From Palleronia caenipelagi (GTDB taxonomy: Bacteria > Pseudomonadota > Alphaproteobacteria > Rhodobacterales > Rhodobacteraceae): a DNA stretch of 48,649 nucleotides. This document shows, piece after piece, positions 41,249-48,649 of this stretch; the first letter of the stretch is position 1; every line of letters starts with the position of its first letter. The notes beneath the pieces are model-generated. The model did not search any database and was not told the origin of the DNA. It was given only the letters and a program-made list of their open reading frames with translations. A program made the position numbers and the translations under genes. The stretch lies in assembly GCF_007004065.1 (NCBI RefSeq), contig NZ_VFSV01000025.1, positions 1 through 48,649 on the forward strand, in the 5' to 3' direction.

Positions 41249-42589
41249 CTAAATCAGCCGTTCTTTTTCGAGACCCAGCTTGACGATCTTTTCGTTGAGG
41301 GTCCTTCGACCGATCCCGAGCGCCTCTGCCACGTCATCCATACGTCCAGCGTGGCTTTGAATGGCCCGGCTGATCATGTCCCGCTCAAGTGCTGCGACCG
41401 CCTCGCGTAAAGTCGTCGGTAAGGCTTCTGGGATAACTTGCGGGTTTATCGCCTCGGAAATCGTCCCATGTCCAAGCCGCGCCGCAATCAAGCGGCGCTG
41501 CGCAACGCTGCGCAACTCACGGACATTTCCAGGCCAGTCGTGGGCCAAAAGGGCTGCTAGATCGTCCGAAGTGATGGAGGGTGTGGCAACTTCATAGGCA
41601 GGCGCCAGTTTTTCAAGAAAGTGCATCAACAGCGGTTGGAGGTCGTCACGTCGCTCCCGCAAAGGCGGCAGCATCAGCGAGACTGTGTTGATCCGGAAAT
41701 ACAGGTCCTCTCGGAAGCGCTGCTGTGAAACGGCTTTCTCTATGTCTTCGTTCGTCGCACAAATAATGCGGAGATTGACAGGATGCGATCTGTCGCCCCC
41801 ATCGGGTGTCACGGCGCTGTCTTCAAGCACACGCAGAAACCGGGCCTGTATCTCTGGAGGGCAGGCACAAATCTCGTCCAGAAACAGCGTGCCGCCATCA
41901 GCTTGCTGAACTTTACCCGGCGGCCCACCAGCCACACCGAACATCTCAGCGGTGAAGCGTTCGGGCGTGAGAAGCGCACAATTGACGGCCACGAAAGGGC
42001 GCTCGGCAAAAGGTCCGATGTCGTGCAGGGCCCGCGCGACGACGTCTTTTCCGGTTCCCGTTTCTCCAAGGAGCAAAATCGACGCCGCCGAATCCGCGAG
42101 CGAGAGAATGCTTTGGCGCAACTTGAGAATGGCGGGCGTGTTGCCGATCAGGATACGATCCAAGCCAGATAGTTCCAGCAGCCGCTTGCGCAGTCTTGCA
42201 TTACTGCACTGGATGCGATTGCGCTCGCCTGCATTGCGAACAACGCTGAGCAGACGTCGCGGATCGTAGGGCTTTTCGATAAACGAGTAAGCCCCGTCCT
42301 GCATCGCCGATACAGCCATGGGGATATCCCCATGAGCCGAGATCAATACCAAAGGAATGTCGCTGACCGCGCGCACAGCCGCCAGCAAATCTAACCCGGA
42401 CATACCGGGCATGCGCACATCCGAGAGCACCACATCTGCCTCAAAGCGCTCAAGCGTGCTCAGGACACGGTCCGCCCGCGACAACGTTTCGACGCACCAA
42501 TCAGCGGCTTCCAGCAGATCAACCAAAGATCGTAACATCGCGCGATCGTCATCAACAACGAGGATGCGCAAGCGCGCTTCTGGTGTCAT
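41249..42589 (-). CDS. dctD: DctD-like response regulator lacking the GAFTGA loop
   Basis: This 446-aa NtrC-family regulator has a receiver with phospho-acceptor D57 (VLSDVRMPGMSG) and K106. The AAA+ core has Walker A GETGTGKD (175-182) and Walker B GGTLFLDE (232-239). A C-terminal Fis-type helix-turn-helix (RMDDVAEALGIGRRTLNEKI) follows. Where family members have ELFGHxxGAFTGA, this one reads EMFGVAGGPPGKVQQADGG, so the sigma54-contact motif is replaced and the loop shortened. It may work with another sigma factor, as the NtrC of Rhodobacter capsulatus does. Four bases overlap with dctB upstream. It probably controls dctPQM. Confidence 0.92.
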   Translation of the reverse strand: MTPEARLRILVVDDDRAMLRSLVDLLEAADWCVETLSRADRVLSTLERFEADVVLSDVRMPGMSGLDLLAAVRAVSDIPLVLISAHGDIPMAVSAMQDGAYSFIEKPYDPRRLLSVVRNAGERNRIQCSNARLRKRLLELSGLDRILIGNTPAILKLRQSILSLADSAASILLLGETGTGKDVVARALHDIGPFAERPFVAVNCALLTPERFTAEMFGVAGGPPGKVQQADGGTLFLDEICACPPEIQARFLRVLEDSAVTPDGGDRSHPVNLRIICATNEDIEKAVSQQRFREDLYFRINTVSLMLPPLRERRDDLQPLLMHFLEKLAPAYEVATPSITSDDLAALLAHDWPGNVRELRSVAQRRLIAARLGHGTISEAINPQVIPEALPTTLREAVAALERDMISRAIQSHAGRMDDVAEALGIGRRTLNEKIVKLGLEKERLI

Positions 42590-44331
42590 GCGGCAGCCTC
42601 CCCTTGGTCGTCTCTTGACGGCGTCACGCGCGGCAGAACGACCCGAAATGCTGCACCGCCCGAAGGCAGGTTCCGCGCTTCCAAGTGGCCACCATGATCC
42701 TTGAGTATCCCATCAGAAATAGCCAAGCCAAGCCCCATGCCATGGCCGCTGGCCCGCGTCGTCACAAACGGCTCCAGCAGATCATCAAGATGTGTATCCC
42801 CAAGGCCATGTCCATTGTCAGATACTTCGATCCAGACAATATCGGTGTCCTGTCCTGCATTGACATCGACGCTTGGATGGCACGTGTCATGCGTGGCGTC
42901 GATGGCATTTCGTAGCAGGTTGGTCAGGACTTGTTCGATGCGTAGACGCGCCCCGCGCACCATAAGGGCCTCGTCTCCGAGGTGAAGCCTGAGCCGTGTG
43001 TCGGCCTCATCAAACGTGGTTTGCATCAGCTCTTTCACCGAGACGACGCAGGCGCGCAAATCGACATCCTCGAAGCCTTCCGATCCGGATTTTGCAAAAA
43101 ACTTCAGCTGCGTCGTGATGCCTGCCATGCGATCCACAAGATCCGCAAGCGTGGAGGAAAGCGCGGTTTGGGTCCCGCTGATCTCGGCGGCGGCGAGATG
43201 GTTGCGCATCGCAGCAATCGGTTGGCCCAATTCATGGGTAACAGATGCGGAGAGTTGCCCAAGTGCGGCCAGACGGCTAGCGCGTGCGAGTTCCTCACGC
43301 GTCTTTTCCAACCGACGTTCGGCGCGCTTGCGGTCTTCGACTTCCTGTGCCAGCGCTTCATTGGCGCGACGCAACGCGGCCTCCTCCCGCTCCGACAAAC
43401 GTAAGGCGTTGTTCAAACGCTGGCCTCTTACATATTGAAACACGAGCAGGCCTGCCGCTGCGATCACGACGACAAATCCAGTGATCAGCGACGCCAGCGT
43501 GTAGGCTTGGGCCGTTGACGGCAGGTAATGAATGTTCCAGCCATGGGGCAACTCTGCGCTGACAAGATGTAGCCGCTCATACCCGTCTATGCGGACGCGG
43601 GGCCCATCGGTGTATGACCAGTCCGGAGGCTCAAGCGGTTGCTCGGCAAATTGCCGCGCTTCACGGATTTGCGCGCGCTCCAAGTCGGTAAGGGCCCGCA
43701 GAGATCGGTATCGCCATGTCGCCTCCGACGAGAGCAGAACGATTCCCCGTTCGTTTGACAGAAGAACAAGCTCGCCTGCGTCTCGCCAGCTTTGCTCGAA
43801 AGGGATGAGGTCGATTTTGATCGCTATGACCCCAATGATGCTCCCATCCGTCGCGCGCACCGGGTCCGCGATGAAATAGCCTGGAAGCCCCGTTGTCGCC
43901 CCAATCCCATAGAATGTGCCGGTTTCGCCCCTTATCGCGTCTTGGAAATAGGGTCGGAACGCGTAGTTCTGTCCTACGAAACTGTTTGGTGTGGCGGCAT
44001 TTGAGGCAGAAATTGTCCGCCCCGCCATATCCATCAAAAAAATCGCATCAAGACCAGATGCCTCAGCAAACCCGGCCAACCGACGATCCAAACTGTCAGC
44101 CCTACCGGTCGTGAGCGCATCAGACACAAACGGGTCTACCGCCAGAACCTTCGTCAGGTGGTTGAACCGGTCGACCTCTGCGATCACCGTAGATCGATAG
44201 AGCGTGAGACGCGCGCCCGCGCGCTGCGCTTCGTCAATCAGGAAATAGCGTAAGGACGCAAAAAATACGGCCGCCAGAAGGAGGGCCGCGATGACCGTGA
44301 TCGTCACGACAAACCTGCGCGGAAAGGTCAT
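42586..44331 (-). CDS. dctB: DctB-like sensor histidine kinase
   Basis: Two transmembrane helices (about 8-30 and 280-301) enclose a periplasmic double-PAS sensor with DctB landmarks (GLDAIFLMDMAGRTISASNAA, VGQNYAFRPYFQDAI, YFIADPVRA, GVIAIKIDL). A coiled coil (ALRRANEALAQEVEDRKRAERRLEKTREEL) leads to the H-box SASVTHELGQPIAAM with H366. N, G1 and G2 boxes follow (LRNAIDATHD, VSDNGHGLG, GHGMGLGLAI). It senses an external dicarboxylate and phosphorylates DctD. ATG 44331 follows GAGGTT; an upstream GTG is less likely. Confidence 0.93.
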   Translation of the reverse strand: MTFPRRFVVTITVIAALLLAAVFFASLRYFLIDEAQRAGARLTLYRSTVIAEVDRFNHLTKVLAVDPFVSDALTTGRADSLDRRLAGFAEASGLDAIFLMDMAGRTISASNAATPNSFVGQNYAFRPYFQDAIRGETGTFYGIGATTGLPGYFIADPVRATDGSIIGVIAIKIDLIPFEQSWRDAGELVLLSNERGIVLLSSEATWRYRSLRALTDLERAQIREARQFAEQPLEPPDWSYTDGPRVRIDGYERLHLVSAELPHGWNIHYLPSTAQAYTLASLITGFVVVIAAAGLLVFQYVRGQRLNNALRLSEREEAALRRANEALAQEVEDRKRAERRLEKTREELARASRLAALGQLSASVTHELGQPIAAMRNHLAAAEISGTQTALSSTLADLVDRMAGITTQLKFFAKSGSEGFEDVDLRACVVSVKELMQTTFDEADTRLRLHLGDEALMVRGARLRIEQVLTNLLRNAIDATHDTCHPSVDVNAGQDTDIVWIEVSDNGHGLGDTHLDDLLEPFVTTRASGHGMGLGLAISDGILKDHGGHLEARNLPSGGAAFRVVLPRVTPSRDDQGEAAA

Positions 44332-44635
44332 AACCTCAGGTCGCTGTAAAGAAATTGGCACGCACCTCGCTCGATCTATTCGATGTCATGGAACTGTTTC
44401 AGACCTGCTTAACTTCAGCAATGCTAAGGGCGATGCATGCGCTTAAGGAATCCGGATCTTTGCTGATCCAGGTCGTATTCATCTCTTTTTTTAGAGTACC
44501 AAGTACCCGGCGTAAGTTGGGTCGCGAAGGGCCGCTATCTCGAAGCCGCAACGCAGCGCTTGGACATCTGCAGAACGGCTGTTCTGGGCCGTTTGCAGAG
44601 CGATACTGTGCAGTGCTCGATGTCAGTCTGCGGCA
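44332..44635. other. 304-base gap between dctB and the GlxA-type gene
   Basis: Both neighbours are leftward genes, so this should hold the dctB promoter and the 3' end of the regulator transcript. No family motif is seen in the short frames. A CTGCAGAACGGCTGTTCTG segment near 44569 is a weak dyad. Confidence 0.4.
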
Positions 44636-45607
44636 TCAGCCCTGATCTCGAAACGCGGCTGCGTACTGTGCAAAACTGACGCCATAGCGGCGCTGGAACG
44701 CCCGACGCATACGTTGCAGATCGCCAAATCCAGCCTCTGCTGCCACGATTTTTGCAGGAAGGCTGGCTTCCAGCAGGCTTCGCGCATGATCGACGCGAAC
44801 CCGTTCGACGAACTGGGCGGGCGACGTTGCGAGGTGATCCTGGAACCGGCGCGAGAGGGTGCGCGGGTTCATGACCGATTCTCGCGCCATGCGATCAAGT
44901 GTCCAGGGTTGCTTCGGATTTGTTATAATTGCCTCAATCAGCTGCCCCAGAGTGTTTTCTTTTGTGAACTGACCGGCAAGATGCATGGCATACTGGCTCT
45001 GATTTCCTGTCCGGTGCAATTGGACAACAAGCTCGCGCGCGACGCGCAGAGCGGTAGCATTGCCGCAATCTGACCGGATGATCGAGAGCGCGAGGTCGAT
45101 GCCTGTGGTGACACCTGCCGATGTGAAGACGCGCGTCCGCTGGACAAAAAGCCGGTCAAGATCCCAGTCGATCTGTGCAAAGCGCCGGACATCCTGCTCG
45201 CGCGACCAGTGCGTCGTCGCCGGCCCACCGTCAAGCACGCCCGCTTCTGCCAGAACCAGCGCTCCCGAACAAATTGAGATTACGCGCGCTCCGGAGTCTG
45301 CCCTCAACCGCTCGCGCACTGCCGCAAGAACGGCCTCATTACCAAGCAAATCGTCGATACCATCGCCTCCTGGAACAAGGAGATCATGATCAGGATCGCA
45401 AGACCGGAGCGCTCCGTCAGCCCCCAGCAACATCCCGCAAGAGGCACGTACCGCCGTGCCGTCTACCGACACGTAGCGGAGCTTGTAGACTGCGCGATCT
45501 GCGAACCGGGCAGCATCAAAAGCCTGCACAGGCCCAGCGACGTCCAGTGCGTTCACACCATCGAAAAGCAGCACATCTATCGCGCGGATCTTTGGTCGAT
45601 TGTCCAT
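44636..45607 (-). CDS. GlxA-family regulator (DJ-1/PfpI domain plus AraC HTH)
   Basis: The N-terminal 190 residues form a class-I glutamine-amidotransferase-like DJ-1/PfpI domain (IDVLLFDGVNALDVAGPVQAFDAARF, LLVPGGDGIDDLL, VISICSGALVLAEAGVLDG, with C113 or so at the nucleophile elbow). Residues 220-320 are a double AraC helix-turn-helix (WTLDRMARESVMNPRTLSRRFQ, then VAAEAGFGDLQRMRRAFQRRYG). Such regulators often control nitrogen-compound or amine catabolism (glycine betaine, arginine, carnitine). It is divergent from the MFS gene by 30 bases, so it probably regulates that transporter. Confidence 0.92.
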   Translation of the reverse strand: MDNRPKIRAIDVLLFDGVNALDVAGPVQAFDAARFADRAVYKLRYVSVDGTAVRASCGMLLGADGALRSCDPDHDLLVPGGDGIDDLLGNEAVLAAVRERLRADSGARVISICSGALVLAEAGVLDGGPATTHWSREQDVRRFAQIDWDLDRLFVQRTRVFTSAGVTTGIDLALSIIRSDCGNATALRVARELVVQLHRTGNQSQYAMHLAGQFTKENTLGQLIEAIITNPKQPWTLDRMARESVMNPRTLSRRFQDHLATSPAQFVERVRVDHARSLLEASLPAKIVAAEAGFGDLQRMRRAFQRRYGVSFAQYAAAFRDQG

Positions 45608-45637
45608 TTTTGACGCCTGTTTGACATTCCAGACAGA

Positions 45638-46885
45638 ATGCTCGTCCGCTTAAGTCACGATGTCAACGACCATCAGATGGACCCCATGCTTATGCGCGAT
45701 GCTCAAAGCCGTCATGCTCACATCAACTTCGTCGGACTGATTGCCGCGAACACGATCCTCGTGTCGGTCATGCCGATGCTCATCATCATCGGCGGATTGG
45801 CAGGGCTGCTTCTCGCGCCAAGCCCCGCATTGGCAACACTGCCGCCATCTGTACAGACATTCGCGGGTCTCATTGCAACAGGGCCATTCTCCTTGTTGAT
45901 GGGGCGATACGGGCGTCGCGTCGGATTTGTTGTTGGCGGACTTGCGGCCTCGGCAGGAGGGGTAATCGGCGTATTTGCACTCCTCTGGTCCAGCTTCGTG
46001 CTTCTATGTGTTGCCCACGCTTTCCTGGGAGCGGCATTAGCCTGTTACCTCTATTTTCGGTTCGCCGCCGCGGAGGTCGTCGCAAGTAATTGGCAACCCA
46101 TCGCAATCTCGATCATGCTATCTTCGGGCCTCGTTGCGGCCTTCGTCGGGCCGCAGGTCTTCATCTGGACGAAAGACGTCTTCGCACCCGTCCCGCTGGC
46201 CGGCGCCTATGCCGCGATCACCTGCGTCACGCTCATCGGATTAGTGCCACTTGTCTTTGTCCGCATCCCTCGTTCAACCATGACAGCGAACAGGGCGACA
46301 CTGGACCGCGCAGCTATAGGCATCATCCTCAAACGGCGCCCGGTCTTGATTGCCGTTCTGGCAGCCGCAGTCTCCCAAGGCATCATGGTCCTGTTGATGG
46401 CACCGACGCCTCTGGCCATGACGGAGCACGGTTATTCTGAAACTTTGGCGAGCGACGTTGTCCGCTGGCATGTCGTTGCGATGTTCGCACCGTCCTTCTT
46501 CACTGGCTTTCTCATCCGGCGATTTGGCTCGGTTCCCATCGTGGCGACAGGGCTTACGCTGCTGACGGGGGCGGCTTTGGTCGCCGCCAGTGGCATATCG
46601 GTCCACCACTTCTACGGCGCGCTCGTTATGCTCGGGATCGGCTGGAATTTCGGGTTCATCGGAGCGACCAACCTCCTTTCCACCGCGATATCGCCCGAAG
46701 AACGGTCAGTCGTGCAGGGCACCAACGATACGCTGATCGCATTCGCCGCTACACTCTGTGCTTTTGCTTCGGGCGCGATCGTCACAGGCTTTGGATGGAC
46801 CGAACTGGCGCTGTCTTCCTCACCGCTTCTTGCAGTCGCGTTGATCTGGATACTTCTCTCGCGCCAGAGGACAGAACCTATTTGA
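45638..46885 (+). CDS. MFS transporter, 415 aa
   Basis: Twelve hydrophobic segments are visible. The loop between TM2 and TM3 carries LMGRYGRRVGFVVGG, the MFS signature (GxxxDRxGRR-like), and the sixth to seventh helix gap is long and basic. The second half contains FLIRRFGSVPIVATGL, the repeat of the same loop. Substrate unknown. The start could be ATG 45638 or the in-frame ATGs at 45677 (MDPMLM) and after; no strong ribosome site decides. It shares a 30-base promoter gap with the GlxA-type regulator and ends without a clear terminator. Confidence 0.85.
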   Translation: MLVRLSHDVNDHQMDPMLMRDAQSRHAHINFVGLIAANTILVSVMPMLIIIGGLAGLLLAPSPALATLPPSVQTFAGLIATGPFSLLMGRYGRRVGFVVGGLAASAGGVIGVFALLWSSFVLLCVAHAFLGAALACYLYFRFAAAEVVASNWQPIAISIMLSSGLVAAFVGPQVFIWTKDVFAPVPLAGAYAAITCVTLIGLVPLVFVRIPRSTMTANRATLDRAAIGIILKRRPVLIAVLAAAVSQGIMVLLMAPTPLAMTEHGYSETLASDVVRWHVVAMFAPSFFTGFLIRRFGSVPIVATGLTLLTGAALVAASGISVHHFYGALVMLGIGWNFGFIGATNLLSTAISPEERSVVQGTNDTLIAFAATLCAFASGAIVTGFGWTELALSSSPLLAVALIWILLSRQRTEPI

Positions 46886-47160
46886 ACCATAGCGGTTGCG
46901 CTGCACCAACAGGACCAGCAGGACTGCGAACCACGACAGCACTCCTGCGGAAAACTCCCGCGTCAATTTTGCCCGCTTTTCCGACCTTCGTCATGTGATT
47001 TTTCTGCACACCGTGTCGAACGGCAGGCAGCGCGGGCCGCGGCGCGGCATCTGAGTTGGCGATAGACGGCGGCTCCGGGCCGGTTGTCCCAGTAAAGCTA
47101 GGAAACTTCAGATCCTGTAACCCCGGTCTGGATCCGGCCAGGGGTCCCGCACGTGGTGAT
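46886..47160. other. 275-base gap at the right border of the TRAP/MFS insertion
   Basis: No gene is seen. The sequence changes here from transporter genes back to the hairpin-led plasmid backbone, so a recombination junction is likely, but no repeat shared with the left border at 37.75-37.9 kb was noticed. Confidence 0.4.
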
Positions 47161-47186
47161 GTCCCTCAGGAGAGATGAGAGAGGGC
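47161..47186 (+). terminator. Leader hairpin A6, before the 47229 gene
   Basis: GTCCCTC pairs with GAGGGC (one base bulged) around an AGGAGAGATGAGA loop that matches the GAGAGATGA core of A4, followed by TTCTTTTT. It ends 43 bases before the start codon, the same spacing as in the 26-31 kb array. Confidence 0.65.
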
Positions 47187-47228
47187 TTCTTTTTCGGTGA
47201 TTTTAACGTCATCGGAAAGGAAGAGATC

Positions 47229-47537
47229 ATGCCGGATCTGGATGTACGGCCCGACACACGAGACTGCGACAGCCTTATCGCAGAGATGGCTGAACGGCAG
47301 GCTGCTGAAACCTTGGGAATGTCGCTCGGCCGCCTGCGGTCGGTGTTGGGGGCGTCCGCTTGGGGCACGGCACATCAGATGCTTCGGCGGGAGTTCCGGG
47401 GACGGTACAAAGGCTATTACCCCAGCTGCGGAATGACCGATGACGGCGAGGGCGTGATCGCAGAAGTGTTCGACGCGCTGGCAGATGCCTGCGGAGGTCC
47501 ACGACGTGCTGTTCGCTGGGGGGTGCGTCATGGGTGA
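47229..47537 (+). CDS. Hypothetical plasmid protein, 102 aa
   Basis: The product MPDLDVRPDTRDCDSLIAEMAERQAAETLGMSLGRLRSVLGASAWGTAHQMLRREFRGRYKGYYPSCGMTDDGEG is largely helical, with a basic middle that could be a DNA-binding helix pair. The family is not recognised. GGAAAGGAAGAG precedes the ATG. The leader hairpin upstream and the small hypothetical gene downstream mirror the 26-37 kb block. It overlaps the next gene by eight bases. Confidence 0.7.
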   Translation: MPDLDVRPDTRDCDSLIAEMAERQAAETLGMSLGRLRSVLGASAWGTAHQMLRREFRGRYKGYYPSCGMTDDGEGVIAEVFDALADACGGPRRAVRWGVRHG

Positions 47538-47949
47538 GGGACTTTATTGGAGCCAGGACGGGCGCACCGTCTATGTCGAGCCCTTCGAGGGGCTCGACGC
47601 CGGGGATGCGGATCTCTGGGATTGGGCTTATGAGGATCTGATCGACGTCATTGGTACATGCCTGACAGAGAGATGGTCGGGCTGCGAAGGCGCGTGGCGG
47701 GACCACAAGAGCCGGATCGTGGCACGCAACACGCTGCACAAGATCTGGCTCACGCAGGACAGCTATGACCGCGTCCATGTGACCTTTGGGGTTCGCGAGC
47801 ATCTCTACGACCTCGATGCGTTGGCGCGCCATCACGTCGATGACCGGGCCGAGAGGTTCTTTGATCAGCTGCAAGAGCATTACGCGCTTCATGTGCGCAC
47901 GAGCCCGTGGAAAAGTGCGCCGCGGGACCGGCTGCAAATGGCTGGCTAA
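47530..47949 (+). CDS. Hypothetical plasmid protein, 139 aa
   Basis: ATG 47530 lies inside the end of the previous gene behind GGGGGGT, so translation is coupled. The product (MGEGLYWSQDGRTVYVEPFEGLDAGDADLWDWAYEDLIDVIGTCLTERWSGCEGAWRDHKSRIVARNTLHKIW) is acidic, Trp-rich and soluble. I do not recognise the family; similar small Trp-rich proteins occur in plasmid backbones. It is the last complete gene in the window. Confidence 0.7.
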   Translation: MGEGLYWSQDGRTVYVEPFEGLDAGDADLWDWAYEDLIDVIGTCLTERWSGCEGAWRDHKSRIVARNTLHKIWLTQDSYDRVHVTFGVREHLYDLDALARHHVDDRAERFFDQLQEHYALHVRTSPWKSAPRDRLQMAG

Positions 47950-48159
47950 GACAACCCCGTCTGGGTCAGTAATACTGACTTATTGCACATAAGACTGACT
48001 CTGGGCCTCGTATGACAGCCCGGGGGCGTGCGGCCTGAGGACGTCTGCGAACCCCCCCCATCCCTAACAACCCAAGCCCCAAGGAGGTCATCAGGCCGTT
48101 ACGTCGGGCGCGCCCGGTCGCCGTCCAACACTCCCCGACACGACAAGATAAGGTATGCA

Positions 48160-48290
48160 ACATGCGATATTCCGCGATCAAACAGGCCACCCGGGAAGGC
48201 CGCGATCACGGCGGCGATGCGCAAGCTCATCGTCCTCGCCAACACCCTGATCCGGGATCTTTGGAAATGGGCCGCAATCGCCCCTTGTTC
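48160..48290 (+). pseudogene. IS110-family transposase, C-terminal remnant
   Basis: One frame reads SNRPPGKAAITAAMRKLIVLANTLIRDLWKWA, the standard end of IS110 transposases (AAMRKLIVxANxxLR). The DEDD and Cys-containing core is missing upstream, so it is a fragment. Between 47950 and 48160 no gene is seen, only a small dyad GTCAGT/ACTGAC at 47965-47979. Confidence 0.65.
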
Positions 48291-48494
48291 AAAACGGATA
48301 CGACTGCAGTTCTGCTGTGTTCATCTTTCGCACAAGTGGTGAGTGCTTCAGGAACTCGACATCATCCTGAAGTTTGAGCGGCGGTAGCATGCAGACACCC
48401 GAAGCGCCGCACCAGCAAACCGCAAAGCCAGCCAGGGATGCGATATCTAAGGTCTCTGCCCTGTCAGGCTTTGCTCCCCTCAGCACCCAGGTGT

Positions 48495-48532
48495 GACATT
48501 TCTACTTTGCAGACCAAGGGACATTTCTACTT
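48495..48532. repeat. IS21-type terminal repeats
   Basis: GACATTTCTACTT occurs twice as direct repeats 25 bases apart (48495 and 48520). IS21-family elements carry such multiple repeats at each end with this type of sequence. The element would extend rightward beyond the window. Confidence 0.5.
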
Positions 48533-48569
48533 GGTCGCAACAACTTCAAGCCGCATGGCCTCCCTCTGA

Positions 48570-48593
48570 AGGGGCGGTTGTTTCACCGCCCCT
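48570..48593 (-). terminator. Terminator inside the right-edge IS element
   Basis: AGGGGCGGT / ACCGCCCCT form a perfect 9-bp stem around a 6-base loop, between the terminal repeats and the stop of the edge gene. Confidence 0.65.
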
Positions 48594-48609
48594 GTCCTGG
48601 CATTTTGGG

Positions 48610-48649
48610 TCACTCCAGCATTGGCTTGCCGTTGGAGCGGTGGCGGTAG
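48610..48649 (-). CDS. C-terminus of a gene cut by the right edge (probable IS21-type protein)
   Basis: On the minus strand the last codons read YRHRSNGKPMLE and a stop. Its place just inside IS21-like terminal repeats suggests an IstA/IstB-type product, but 12 residues cannot prove it. Confidence 0.35.
   Translation of the reverse strand, partial: YRHRSNGKPMLE

Noticed and set aside
47965-47979. GTCAGT/ACTGAC dyad as an insertion-element end
   Set aside because: It is too short and has no matching partner at a sensible distance.
1-48649. CRISPR array, tRNA or rRNA genes
   Set aside because: No evenly spaced direct repeats with unique spacers, no tRNA T-loop/CCA patterns and no rRNA-like stretches were seen while reading the window.

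Overview
The window looks like part of a large repABC plasmid (or chromid) of an alphaproteobacterium, most likely a Rhodobacterales/Rhodobacteraceae member. This rests on a complete repA-repB-repC cassette, mostly GC-rich codon use, a phasin gene with a Paracoccus-type PhaR box, and paired TTT- and TRAP-type carboxylate transporters. No rRNA, tRNA or CRISPR array was seen. All family names come from reading the sequence and remembered family signatures; no search was run.

Layout. 1-2.1 kb: scarred edge with an unknown partial frame, an IS5-type transposase fragment and a truncated FAD oxidoreductase. 2.1-4.1 kb: parDE-type toxin-antitoxin pair and an unrecognised 430-aa protein. 4.5-8.0 kb: repABC, with two identical 16-bp palindromes (candidate parS) in and just after repC. 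8.7-12.4 kb: Fic protein, WGR-domain protein, DUF6880-type protein and a phasin. 12.8-17.7 kb: tctCBA transporter divergent from a marR-CoA transferase operon, with a perfect inverted repeat between them. 17.7-19.6 kb: an IS6-family element, a resolvase and an IS3 remnant. 19.7-24.1 kb: a clearly AT-richer island of two genes, a 1,109-aa protein of unknown function and a type-3 copper tyrosinase. 24.4-25.8 kb: brnTA toxin-antitoxin and an H-NS-type protein.

26.0-37.8 kb is a one-directional block of plasmid genes: ArdC antirestriction protein, several small DUF proteins, a ParB-like protein, and a 1,403-aa fusion of a DNA methylase domain with a strawberry-notch-type helicase. It resembles the anti-defence 'leading region' of conjugative plasmids. 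A family of short GC-rich hairpins, most with a GAGA loop, lies 36-50 nt before the start codons of many of these unrelated genes. The same arrangement returns at 47.2 kb, after a 9-kb interruption (37.9-46.9 kb) holding dctBD-dctPQM, a GlxA-type regulator and an MFS transporter. So the TRAP block probably entered a pre-existing backbone. The right end (48.1-48.6 kb) has IS110 and IS21-type remnants.

Most interesting items: the tyrosinase plus giant-partner operon, the hairpin-punctuated gene array, and a DctD whose sigma54-contact GAFTGA loop is missing.
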